This document shows positions 16,601-25,098 of a stretch of DNA of 41,007 nt, piece by piece; the first letter of the stretch is position 1, and each line of letters begins with the position of its first letter. The notes below the pieces were generated by a model. The model saw only the letters and a program-made list of their open reading frames with translations, was not told the DNA's origin and did not search any database. The DNA is from Croceicoccus sp. (GTDB taxonomy: Bacteria > Pseudomonadota > Alphaproteobacteria > Sphingomonadales > Sphingomonadaceae). The translations under genes and the position numbers were made by a program. The DNA is taken from assembly GCA_002694745.1 (NCBI GenBank), contig NZMY01000007.1:1-41007 (forward strand). The letters are read 5' to 3'.

Positions 16601-17790
16601 TGCACCACCGGATAGCGCGCGCGCCAGCCGTGCCGGTTGCCCAGCGGTGCGGCGTCGGCCAGTTCGATGCGCAGGAGGCTCCCGCCCTTCTGGCCATGCC
16701 ACCGGGCTAGCAGCGCTTCTGATTCCAGCGTCACCGCATTGGTCACCAGCCGCGTTCCGGCGGGCAAACGTGCCCATAGCGTGTCCAGCAAGGCTTCCGA
16801 TAAACCACCGCCGATGAACACCGCATCGGGCAATGGTCCCGGTGGCAGGGCATCCGGCGCAATCCCGACGACAACTTTCAGCCGATCAACGCCCAGCGCA
16901 GCGGCGTTGGCCCGCACACGGTCCGCGCGCACCGGATCCGCCTCTATCGCACAGGCCCGGTTGGCCAGGTGGGCCAGCAGCCATTCGATCCCGATCGATC
17001 CCGATCCCGCGCCAATATCCCACAGCAGCTCACCCGCACACGGGGCCAGCGCCGATAGCGTCAGCGCGCGTACCGGACGCTTGGTCAACTGCCCGTCGGA
17101 CGCAAACCAGTGGTCCGGTCGGCCCGCCGTCAGCGGCAAGGACGGGCCATGCCCGGCACACTCGATCCCGGCCGCTACCGGATGGGCGATGTCGGTGAAA
17201 GACAGCCCCTCGGCGCGCGCGGTGCGAACCCGTTCGCGCGGCCCGCCCAGCGCTTCCATCACATGCAACGCTGACGCGCCAAAGCCTTGGCCGGTCAGAT
17301 AGTCCGCCAGCGCGGCCACCGCCGCGCCATCGCGCAACAGTGCAATGACGCGCCGCCCTGGTGCCAGGTGGGGCTTGAGCCGATCTAACGGCGCGGCATG
17401 GAGGCCAAGACAGGCCACATCCTGAACCGGCCAGCCCAGCCGCGCAACCGCCAGCGTGAAAGTGGAAGGCGCGGGGATCGCCACCCATTCGCCCGGATCA
17501 AGCAGGCGCGCCACACTGCTTCCCGCCCCGAACCAGAACGGATCGCCCGATGCCAGCATCACCACCCGCTGCCCGCGATGTTGCATCAGCAGGGCAATGC
17601 CATCGGCAAAGGGTACTGGCCATTCGATCATGGTACAGGTAATCGCGGGCAGCAGCGACAGGTGCCGTGCCGGTCCCATGACCAGTCCGGCCTGCGCCAG
17701 CGCCGTGCGGGCGGCGGCGGAAAGGCCGTCCGGCCCGTCCTCGCCAATGCCGATGATCGTCAACCCCGCTTCAGGAGCCATATCAGCCAT
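16582..17790 (-). CDS. cobL: Precorrin-6Y C5,15-methyltransferase (decarboxylating) CobL
   Basis: A 402-residue fusion of the CbiE and CbiT methyltransferase domains, which methylates C5 and C15 and decarboxylates the C12 acetate. The N-terminal CbiE part has [19 protein letters not shown] and [14 protein letters not shown] (residues about 10-90). The CbiT part starts near residue 215 with [15 protein letters not shown] and the SAM loop [20 protein letters not shown]. The ATG at 17790 (MADMAPEAG) or 17781 (MAPEAG) is the start. At 17788-17791 the four bases CATG hold both this start and the cobK start on the other strand. Confidence 0.94.
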   Translation of the reverse strand: MADMAPEAGLTIIGIGEDGPDGLSAAARTALAQAGLVMGPARHLSLLPAITCTMIEWPVPFADGIALLMQHRGQRVVMLASGDPFWFGAGSSVARLLDPGEWVAIPAPSTFTLAVARLGWPVQDVACLGLHAAPLDRLKPHLAPGRRVIALLRDGAAVAALADYLTGQGFGASALHVMEALGGPRERVRTARAEGLSFTDIAHPVAAGIECAGHGPSLPLTAGRPDHWFASDGQLTKRPVRALTLSALAPCAGELLWDIGAGSGSIGIEWLLAHLANRACAIEADPVRADRVRANAAALGVDRLKVVVGIAPDALPPGPLPDAVFIGGGLSEALLDTLWARLPAGTRLVTNAVTLESEALLARWHGQKGGSLLRIELADAAPLGNRHGWRARYPVVQWSVTL

Positions 17791-18550
17791 GCCCAACGTC
17801 CTCCTGCTGGGCGGCACGACAGAGGCCAGCGCGCTTGCCCGCCTGCTTGGCGCGCGGGGCATTGCGACGACGCTCAGCTATGCCGGACGGACCGAAAACC
17901 CCCGCGCTCAACCGGTGCCGGTGCGTGTCGGCGGGTTCGGCGGTGTGGCGGGGCTGGCCGATTATCTGCGCCACCACCGCGTGACTCATCTGGTGGACGC
18001 GACCCACCCCTTTGCCGCAACGATGAGCAGCCATGCCGTGGAGGCGGCCCGCCTGGCCGGAGTGCCTCATGTAGCGCTGACCCGCCGGGCGTGGCAACCG
18101 GTCGCCGGAGACCGCTGGACCCGCGTTGCCAGCATCGACGGTGCGGTGGCAGCGCTGGCCGGGCACTCCCGCCGCGTAATGCTGGCGCTGGGCCGGATGC
18201 ATGTGGCAGCCTTCGCTGCCCAGCCGCAGCATCATTATCTGTTGCGCTTTGTCGATGCGCCAGACCAGCCGCCGGGCTTGCCCCATCACACCCTGATCGT
18301 CGATCGCGGGCCGTTCACCGCCACAGGCGACAGCGCATTGATGGAGGCGCACGCCATCGATCTGTTGGTGTGCAAGAACGCTGGCGGGCAAGGCGCAGAG
18401 GCCAAGCTGATCGCCGCACGGGATCTGGGCCTGCCGGTCCTGATGATTGATCGCCCTGCCGTTCCGGGCCGGGCCGAATGCTATCGCCCGGAAGATGTAC
18501 TGGTCTGGCTGGGTCATGACGCCGAACCCAAGGCCGAACGCGACGTGTAG
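17789..18550 (+). CDS. cobK: Precorrin-6A reductase CobK (inverted in the operon)
   Basis: A 253-residue NADPH-dependent reductase converting precorrin-6A to dihydro-precorrin-6A, the substrate of CobL. It begins NVLLLGGTTEASALARLLGARG, the family N terminus, followed by LVDATHPFAATMSSHAVEAARLAGVPHVALTRRAW and LIVDRGPFTATGDSALM, with CKNAGGQGAEAKLIAARDLGLPV near the end. It is the only pathway gene on the plus strand, head to head with cobL at a shared CATG and overlapping the 3' end of cobJ by 37 bases. Its promoter must lie inside cobL, and its transcript is antisense to the message running from cobJ to cobL. Confidence 0.94.
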   Translation: MPNVLLLGGTTEASALARLLGARGIATTLSYAGRTENPRAQPVPVRVGGFGGVAGLADYLRHHRVTHLVDATHPFAATMSSHAVEAARLAGVPHVALTRRAWQPVAGDRWTRVASIDGAVAALAGHSRRVMLALGRMHVAAFAAQPQHHYLLRFVDAPDQPPGLPHHTLIVDRGPFTATGDSALMEAHAIDLLVCKNAGGQGAEAKLIAARDLGLPVLMIDRPAVPGRAECYRPEDVLVWLGHDAEPKAERDV

Positions 18551-19302
18551 AGGATCGGACCGAGCTTTCGCCCACTTGGCCGTTCGATGATCCGCGTCAG
18601 GCTTGATCCGACGATCACCATGGTCCGCATGTCGGCCATGTCTGCACGGGCCTGACCCAGCGGTACGATCCGCAATTGCTCGTCGGGCGTCGATACGGCG
18701 CGGGCGAACAAGATCGGGCGATCCGGGCCGCACACTTCGCGCAGCAATTCCAGCACACGTTCGAAACCTTCGGGCCGGGCTTTTGACCTCGGGTTGTAGA
18801 AGGCCATGGCAAAGTCCGCCTCTGCCGCCAGCCGCAACCGTTTTTCGATCAAATTCCACGGCTTGAGATTGTCCGACAGATTGATCGCGCAAAAATCATG
18901 ACCCAGCGGCGCCCCCGCCCGCGCGCTGGCGGCCAGCATCGCGGTGATGCCGGGCAGCACCCGGATGTCGAGATCGCGCCAGTGGGCCGGGCCTGCCTCC
19001 AGCGCCTCGAACACGGCGGCGGCCATCGCGAAAACGCCCGGATCGCCCGATGATACCACCACCACGCGCCGCCCCTGCGCCGCGAGTTCCAGCGCATGGG
19101 CGGCCCGGTCCAGCTCCACCCGGTTATCGGACGGATGCAGTGTCAGCCCGGCGCGCGGGGCGATCCGGGCGACATAGGGAATATAGCCGATGACATCGCT
19201 TGCCCCGGCCAGAGCGGCGGTGACTTCGGGCGTAATCAGCGCCTCGTCGCCCGGCCCCAGACCGGCGATGGCCAGCCAGCCGCTCATGGCCCCGGCACTC
19301 AT
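18514..19302 (-). CDS. cobJ: Precorrin-3B C17-methyltransferase CobJ
   Basis: A 262-residue SAM-dependent enzyme that performs ring contraction and C17 methylation. The glycine loop reads LAIAGLGPGDEALITPEV, followed by VIGYIPYVARI, VVVSSGDPGVFAMAAAVFEAL and VLPGITAMLAASARAGAPLGHDFCAINLSD, then FYNPRSKARP. The ATG at 19302 overlaps the cobI stop as ATGA; a second ATG five codons on is possible. The cobL gene follows only after the inverted cobK (723-base gap in the leftward direction). Confidence 0.95.
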   Translation of the reverse strand: MSAGAMSGWLAIAGLGPGDEALITPEVTAALAGASDVIGYIPYVARIAPRAGLTLHPSDNRVELDRAAHALELAAQGRRVVVVSSGDPGVFAMAAAVFEALEAGPAHWRDLDIRVLPGITAMLAASARAGAPLGHDFCAINLSDNLKPWNLIEKRLRLAAEADFAMAFYNPRSKARPEGFERVLELLREVCGPDRPILFARAVSTPDEQLRIVPLGQARADMADMRTMVIVGSSLTRIIERPSGRKLGPILYTSRSALGSAS

Positions 19303-20036
19303 GGCCGGCGCCCCTGGCCGTGAATCAGCAGGATCGAGAAATAGGGCGTGACCGTTTCGGCCTCGATCAGCCGCGTGACCCGCTGACCTGGCATGGCGGC
19401 ATGTTCGACCAGCCATGCCGCATCCTCGCGCCCGGCAGCGGCCACCGCGCGGCGCAGTTTGGGCAGGTTGCGCCCGATCTTCATCACCACCAGCGCATCT
19501 GTATCGCGGATGCGTCGCACCAGTTCATCCTCGGGCAGGGTCGCCATCGCGATGGTCAGCACATCGTCGCCCCAGGTGATCGGGATGCCGGTTGCGTTCC
19601 ACGCCCCGGCCATGCCGGTGATACCCGGAACCACTGCCACCGGAACCGTGCCCGCCAGCCGGGTGTGCAAATGCATGAATGAACCGTAGAAAAACGGATC
19701 GCCCTCACACAGCACGACCACGTCTTCGCCTGCCTGCGCCAGCATGACCAATCGCTGCGTGCATTCGGCATAGAAAGCGGAAAGACAGTCGTTGTAGCGC
19801 GGGTCGGATAACGGAATCTCGGTCGTCACCGGATATTCCATCGGGATTTCGATCACGTCGGGGCGCAGCATTCCTTCGACAATCCGCCGCGCCTGTCCTG
19901 GTCGCCCGGCCTTGCGGAAATAGGCCACGTGGCGGGCGCCACGCACCAGCCGGTCAGTGCGAACGCTCAACAGATCGGGCGCACCCGGACCCAAACCCAC
20001 GCCGTGGATCGTCCCGCAGGAAAGGGCCGCGCTCAT
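19299..20036 (-). CDS. cobI: Precorrin-2 C20-methyltransferase CobI
   Basis: A 245-residue SAM methyltransferase making precorrin-3A, the first step encoded in this cluster. The motifs are [66 protein letters not shown] and VVPGITGMAGAWNATGIPITWGDDVL. The start overlaps the cobH stop as ATGA. Its substrate precorrin-2 must come from a uroporphyrinogen III methyltransferase (CobA or CysG) not present in the window. Confidence 0.95.
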   Translation of the reverse strand: MSAALSCGTIHGVGLGPGAPDLLSVRTDRLVRGARHVAYFRKAGRPGQARRIVEGMLRPDVIEIPMEYPVTTEIPLSDPRYNDCLSAFYAECTQRLVMLAQAGEDVVVLCEGDPFFYGSFMHLHTRLAGTVPVAVVPGITGMAGAWNATGIPITWGDDVLTIAMATLPEDELVRRIRDTDALVVMKIGRNLPKLRRAVAAAGREDAAWLVEHAAMPGQRVTRLIEAETVTPYFSILLIHGQGRRP

Positions 20037-20662
20037 TCGGTGCCGCTCGCCAAAGCGTTGATCGCAGCAACCGTGATCGCGCTGCCGCCCAGCCGCCCTT
20101 CAACGATGCAGCACGGCACCGGCGGCGCGGCCCATAACGCGGCCTTGGATTCGGCCGCGCCGACAAAGCCCACCGGACAGCCGATGACCGCCGCAGGGCG
20201 CGGGCAATCGGGATCTTCCAGCATATTCAGCAGATGGAACAGCGCGGTTGGCGCGTTGCCGATGGCCACCACCGCGCCTGCCAGATGCGGCCGCCACAGT
20301 TCCAGTGCGGCGGCAGAGCGGGTGTTACCCATTGCCCGCGCCATGTCGGGCACTTGCGGCGCATTCAGGGTGCAGATGATCTGATTATCAGCAGGCAGCC
20401 GCGCACGGGTGATCCCTTCGGACACCATCCGCGCATCGCACAGCACCGGCGCGCCAGCGGCCAGCGCCGCCCGCGCCGCACTGGCAAAGCCGGGTGAGAA
20501 GCGGATATGCGCGGCAAGGTCCACCATCCCGGCGGCGTGGATCATGCGCACCGCCACCGGTTCCTCATCAGCGAAAAAGGGCGCCAGATCGGCTTCGGCG
20601 CGGATCATGGCGAAAGACTGGCGATAGATGGCCGCGCCATCGGTTTCATAGATATGGGGCAT
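20033..20662 (-). CDS. cobH: Precorrin-8X methylmutase CobH
   Basis: A 209-residue enzyme that moves the C11 methyl group to C12, giving hydrogenobyrinic acid. The catalytic histidine is H42 in VRMIHAAGMVDLA, with flanking DARMVSEGI, ALELWRPHLAGAVVAIGNAPTALFHLL and IGCPVGFVGAAESKAAL. The ATG at 20662 shares one base with the cobG stop (TGATG). A TTG one codon upstream is unlikely. Confidence 0.96.
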   Translation of the reverse strand: MPHIYETDGAAIYRQSFAMIRAEADLAPFFADEEPVAVRMIHAAGMVDLAAHIRFSPGFASAARAALAAGAPVLCDARMVSEGITRARLPADNQIICTLNAPQVPDMARAMGNTRSAAALELWRPHLAGAVVAIGNAPTALFHLLNMLEDPDCPRPAAVIGCPVGFVGAAESKAALWAAPPVPCCIVEGRLGGSAITVAAINALASGTE

Positions 20663-21807
20663 CAAGCGGCTCCGAAATGGGCGAGAAGCTCGGCTGGGCT
20701 GAGCGCAGAGCGAACTGGCAACGCACCGGCGGGTGCGTTCAGGGAAAGATCGAACAGGCCATCGCGGCCGGTCAGCGTGACATCGGCGGCGCGCTGGCGG
20801 GCGCAGCCCTTGGCACAGCCCGAAACATGCAGCCGCCCGGCGACATGCGGTGCAAGGCGGCGGGCAAGATCGCGGGTTTCAACCGAGGCCTGCGGGCAGC
20901 AGGGCGCGCCGGGGCAAGCATCGACATGCAGCAGCGGGTCGGCAGGATTATCGATCAGCCCACCGGCGCAAACGGCAGGCGCGCCTTCCACCAGCAGCAC
21001 ACGCCACGGCGTGATCCGCACCGCTGCGGCGGGCGATGCTTCCACCATCCCGGCCAGTATCCGCGCCTCTATCCGGCCAAACGGCAAGCCATAGGCCCAA
21101 CTCCCATCACGGAGGCCCAGATCATGAAGGCCCGGCACGATGCAAGCAGCCGACGGCGCGGGCAGAATGTCGCCACAGGCCCATTCGGGCAGGACCAGCC
21201 GGTGTCGCGCCATGCGCCCCGCTTTCGCGCCGCCGCTGGCCGCAAACCAGTGGGCGAGCGCGATCAGCGCGTCCACTTCCCTGCCAGCAGCAACCGCCAT
21301 ACCGGTGGCGCGGCCATCGGCGCGCAGGATCAGACCGCCATCGCCGCCGCGCTCAATGCGGAAATCGCCCGCCTCGCCACCCAGAATGCAGGTCTGACCG
21401 GCATCGATGGCAAAGCCCACTTTACCGAGCAGATCGGGCAACTCATCCAGCCGGGTCAGCAACGCGCCCGCAATGCGATGGCTGTCATCACCGACCCGCC
21501 AATCCGGCGCGACCAGAATGTTGCGCCGCTGTTCGATGACAGGGTCAGGGTCCACCAGATCCAGCACCAGCAACCGGTCGAGCAGCGCCTGCCAGCCAGT
21601 TTCAGGCACCCCGCGAAGCTGGAGATTGGCGCGGGCGGTCATGTCGATCAGGCCATTGCCGTGCACCACGGCGGCATCGCACAGGCCCAGCACTTGCGCC
21701 CGCGTCAGGCGGCCAAGCCGAGGCTTTACCCGCACCAGCAGCCCGTCGCCCGCCATCATCGGGTGCCAGGCATCGGGGCACCAGCCCTTCACCGCAAAAC
21801 TGCTCAT
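20662..21807 (-). CDS. cobG: Precorrin-3B synthase CobG
   Basis: A 381-residue monooxygenase of the nitrite/sulfite reductase ferredoxin-like family that hydroxylates precorrin-3A using oxygen. The cofactor cysteines are in HVDACPGAPCCPQASVETRDLA and VSGCAKGCARQ. The N terminus (GWCPDAWHPMMAGDGLLVRVKP) and IDMTARANLQLRGV are typical. It is shorter than the P. denitrificans protein (about 459 residues) but both half-domains and the cysteines are present. It marks the oxygen-requiring pathway. The start overlaps the cobN stop as ATGA. Confidence 0.94.
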   Translation of the reverse strand: MSSFAVKGWCPDAWHPMMAGDGLLVRVKPRLGRLTRAQVLGLCDAAVVHGNGLIDMTARANLQLRGVPETGWQALLDRLLVLDLVDPDPVIEQRRNILVAPDWRVGDDSHRIAGALLTRLDELPDLLGKVGFAIDAGQTCILGGEAGDFRIERGGDGGLILRADGRATGMAVAAGREVDALIALAHWFAASGGAKAGRMARHRLVLPEWACGDILPAPSAACIVPGLHDLGLRDGSWAYGLPFGRIEARILAGMVEASPAAAVRITPWRVLLVEGAPAVCAGGLIDNPADPLLHVDACPGAPCCPQASVETRDLARRLAPHVAGRLHVSGCAKGCARQRAADVTLTGRDGLFDLSLNAPAGALPVRSALSPAELLAHFGAA

Positions 21808-24800
21808 GCCCTGTCCTCAAGCCTTGGCAGGCTGGCGAGGATGGAATTGCGCCGGGTCTGCCACAGCCCGGCGGCATGGAGCGCGGCAAAGCGGGCTTCC
21901 ATCGCCGCCAGCGCAGCCGGATTCTCGCGTTCAAGAAATGCGCGAACATCGGTCTGGCCCAGTGTCGCGTCGTGATAAAGGTCGAACAGATGCGGCGGTA
22001 CGCTGCCTGAAAGGTGCGCAAAGGCACCCATATGGTCCAGCGTCGCGGCCAGTTCTGCCCCCCCGCGAAAGCCGTGCCGCATCATGCCCGCCACCCAGCC
22101 TGGGTGCGCCGCGCGGGCGCGGACCACGCGGGCGATCTCTTCGGTCAGGGTGCGCGCAACGGTGCGCCCCGGATCGCGATTGTCGAGGTGGTAGAGCGCC
22201 GCCGAACCACCGATCAGCGCCTTGGCAGCGGCAAAGCCCGCCTCGTGCGCGGCATAATCGGCGGCCAGCAGCAGATCGGTTTCGGGCAAGTCTTGAAGAT
22301 GGACAAAGGCGTCCGCTCCTTCAACACGCTGGCGCAGGCCGTCAGGATCGGCAAAGGTTCCGATCGCATCGGAGGCTGCGTCAAACGCATGGTCCGATGC
22401 CGCCAGCCATGCCTCACCAGCAGCGCGCCGGGCCGCTTCAGTATAGACCTCGGCTGCATCGCCAAGACCCAGTCCATAGCTGCCGGGGGCCGGGCCATAG
22501 ACGCGCGGTGCCGCAGCCTGCCCTGCAAACGGGTTCCAGTCCGCCGGTTCATCGCGCAAACACAGCGCGCGCACCGCTTGGCCAAACAGTATCGGCAGCG
22601 CAGGAAAGGCATCGCGGAACAGGCCGGAAATCCGCAACGTCACATCGATACGCGGCCGGTCCAGCAGCGCCAGCGGCAGGATTTCGATGCCTGTTACCCG
22701 TTCGGACGCGGTGTCCCACAGCGGCTTTGCGCCCAGCAGGTGCAGCGCCATGGCGAATTCCTCGCCCGCCGTGCGCATCGTGGCCGATCCCCACAGATCG
22801 ACCACCAGCCCGCGCGGATAATCGCCGTGATCCTGCAGATGCCGCCGGATCAGCTCCTCTGCCAGTGTCACCCCTTGGGCATGGGCCGCGCGTGAAGGCA
22901 CGGCGCGCGGGTCTATCGCATAAAGGTTTCGCCCGGTTGGCAGCACATCGCTGCGCCCGCGAAAGGGGGAGCCGGAGGGACCGGGCGGAACGCGGCGTCC
23001 GTCGAGTGCCGCCAGCAATCCGGCCCGCTCGGCTGCGCCCTGATCTCCCCGCCCGAACACATGCAGCCCGTCACCGAACTGGCTGTCCTTTACATCGCAA
23101 ACGAAGCGGTCGATCCGGGTGATCGCCTCGACCAGCGTGGCCGCGTCATCAAGGCCCAGTTCCGCCTCAAGTCCCAGCACGCGCGCTTCGTCGCGGATGT
23201 TCACTTGCAGACGGTCGCGGCGGGCCGGGTCCAGCCCGCCAGCGTTGGAGAATTCATCCAGCAGCGCCTCGATCCGGGCCAGCCCCGCACCGCTTTGCGT
23301 TTGCACCAGTGGCGGGGGAACGTGCCCGATCGTAACCGCGCTGATCCGGCGCTTGGCCTGCGCCGCTTCGCCGGGATCGTTGACGATGAACGGATAGATC
23401 ACCGGCATCGCGCCGGTCAGCGCCTCGGGCCAGCAAGCATCGGACAGCGCGACTGATTTGCCCGGCAGCCATTCCAGTGTGCCATGTGCGCCGATATGCA
23501 CCAGCGCGTCCACGCTTCGCTGGCGCAGCCACAGGTAGAACGCCACATAGCCATGGCGCGGGCAGCGGGACAGGTCGTGATAGTCGCCGTCGCGATGGGC
23601 GCGTTCGCCGCGTTCGGGCTGCAAGGCTACCAGCGCGTTGCCGATGGGCAGCGCGGCAAAACGGAACGCGCCATCGGCGGCGGCAGCATCGGCTTCCGGC
23701 TCGCCCCATGCGGCGAAAAGTTCAGCGCGCAGGGTATCGGGCAGTGCTGCCAAAGCCTTGCGGTACTCTGCCATCGGCCAGTGCTGATGTGTGCATTGAA
23801 GGAGCGCTGCCAGTCCGGCCTGCGCGTCAGTGGCATATCCCGCCTCGGCCAGATCGGCCAGGATCGCCTCGGCAGAAGCCAGCGCATCCAGCCCCACGGC
23901 GTGGGCCATCTGGTATGTCTTGCCGGGATAAGTAGACAGGACCAGCGCAACCCGCCGTTCTGCAACCGGCGTTTGGGCAAGTGCGATCCAGCCCGCCACC
24001 CGCGCGGTGATCGCCCCAACCCGGCCTGCATCGGCGCGATGGATGGTGCGGGCAAAGCCAAGCGCGGGATCGCGCGTCCCCGCCTCCTTGAAGCTGGCGA
24101 CGCCTGCAAACACCCGCCCGTCAATTTCGGGCAAGACCACGTGCATGGCAAGGTCTGCCGGGGAAAGCCCGCGCGAAGCCGCTGCCCATCCCGCGCGCCC
24201 GGACGTGGCCAGCGCCAGCTGAAACACGGGAACGCCCGCGCCATCAAGCGGGGTGGCGCCGTCATCGCCCCGCGCGGAAAAAGCGGTAGCGTTGATGATC
24301 GCTGCCGGGCCAAGCCCGCGCACCCAGCGGTCCACCTGTTCGCGCACCTGCGGGGCTTTCAGCGAGGGGACGAAGATCGACAATGCATCGAAACCGCGCT
24401 GCTCGAACGCGGTATGCAGGGCGGCAAACGGGTCCAGATCGTGGGCGGTCAGGTAAGAACGATAGAACACGATCAGGACCAGCGGCCTTGCGGGATCGCG
24501 CGCAAAGGCTTCAAGATCGATCACGCCCCGGCCGGGATGCCAGCCTCCCGCCATCAGCAGCGGATCGAATGTCCGGGCGGGGGCATCAATCAGCCCCGCC
24601 AGCTGCGACAGCGCGGCAAGCGCCGCCTGCGCCGCCCTTGCACCGCCAGCATCGCACCACTGCGCAAGTTCGCGCAACGCGGTCACCGGCACGGTCGAGG
24701 CCGCATCCAGCCGCGCATCCTCAAAGCCGTCGCCGGGCAGCACGGCCAGCACGATCCCGCGCGACCGGGCCAGCGCCTCGACCTGTTGCAGCCCGTAGCT

Positions 24801-25088
24801 CCAATAGGGCGTGCCGCCGATCAGCCGGATCAGGATCGCCTTTGCGCCCGACAGCGTCCGCTCGGCATACGTGTCGACCGACAGCGGATGCATCAGCGCC
24901 GCCAGATTGGCGAGCCGCAGCGAAGGAAATGTCGCATCGTCTGCACGGGCCTGATGCCATGCCGCCGCGAACGCCCCCAGATCGCTGTCCGAAAAGGACA
25001 GGACCACAAGATCCGCGGGCTCTTGCCCCAGATCCTGCGGGACGGCGGTTTCCTCCATCCCGTGCGTTTCGCGGAAAATGACGTGCAT
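21804..25088 (-). CDS. cobN: Cobaltochelatase large subunit CobN
   Basis: A 1094-residue protein that inserts cobalt into hydrogenobyrinic acid a,c-diamide, in a complex with the AAA+ subunits CobS and CobT. Recognisable stretches are LAALMHPLSVDTYAERTLSGAKAILIRLIGG near the N terminus, YPGKTYQMAHAVGLDA, HIGAHGTLEWLPGKSVALSDACWPEAL and IYPFIVNDPGEAAQAKRR in the middle, and GLVVDLWGSATMRTAGEEFAMAL. At 1094 residues it is shorter than the P. denitrificans CobN (about 1275). The start at 25088 (MHVIFRETHG) has AAGGCG upstream and lies 10 bases after cobW; the frame is open to 25274 but inside cobW. Its partner subunits are not in the window. Confidence 0.95.
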   Translation of the reverse strand: MHVIFRETHGMEETAVPQDLGQEPADLVVLSFSDSDLGAFAAAWHQARADDATFPSLRLANLAALMHPLSVDTYAERTLSGAKAILIRLIGGTPYWSYGLQQVEALARSRGIVLAVLPGDGFEDARLDAASTVPVTALRELAQWCDAGGARAAQAALAALSQLAGLIDAPARTFDPLLMAGGWHPGRGVIDLEAFARDPARPLVLIVFYRSYLTAHDLDPFAALHTAFEQRGFDALSIFVPSLKAPQVREQVDRWVRGLGPAAIINATAFSARGDDGATPLDGAGVPVFQLALATSGRAGWAAASRGLSPADLAMHVVLPEIDGRVFAGVASFKEAGTRDPALGFARTIHRADAGRVGAITARVAGWIALAQTPVAERRVALVLSTYPGKTYQMAHAVGLDALASAEAILADLAEAGYATDAQAGLAALLQCTHQHWPMAEYRKALAALPDTLRAELFAAWGEPEADAAAADGAFRFAALPIGNALVALQPERGERAHRDGDYHDLSRCPRHGYVAFYLWLRQRSVDALVHIGAHGTLEWLPGKSVALSDACWPEALTGAMPVIYPFIVNDPGEAAQAKRRISAVTIGHVPPPLVQTQSGAGLARIEALLDEFSNAGGLDPARRDRLQVNIRDEARVLGLEAELGLDDAATLVEAITRIDRFVCDVKDSQFGDGLHVFGRGDQGAAERAGLLAALDGRRVPPGPSGSPFRGRSDVLPTGRNLYAIDPRAVPSRAAHAQGVTLAEELIRRHLQDHGDYPRGLVVDLWGSATMRTAGEEFAMALHLLGAKPLWDTASERVTGIEILPLALLDRPRIDVTLRISGLFRDAFPALPILFGQAVRALCLRDEPADWNPFAGQAAAPRVYGPAPGSYGLGLGDAAEVYTEAARRAAGEAWLAASDHAFDAASDAIGTFADPDGLRQRVEGADAFVHLQDLPETDLLLAADYAAHEAGFAAAKALIGGSAALYHLDNRDPGRTVARTLTEEIARVVRARAAHPGWVAGMMRHGFRGGAELAATLDHMGAFAHLSGSVPPHLFDLYHDATLGQTDVRAFLERENPAALAAMEARFAALHAAGLWQTRRNSILASLPRLEDRA

Positions 25089-25098
25089 GGCCCGCGCC

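Noticed and set aside
20494-23122. Long rightward open frames opposite cobG and cobN
   Set aside because: They are antisense shadows made of low-complexity residues; cobG and cobN are unambiguous.
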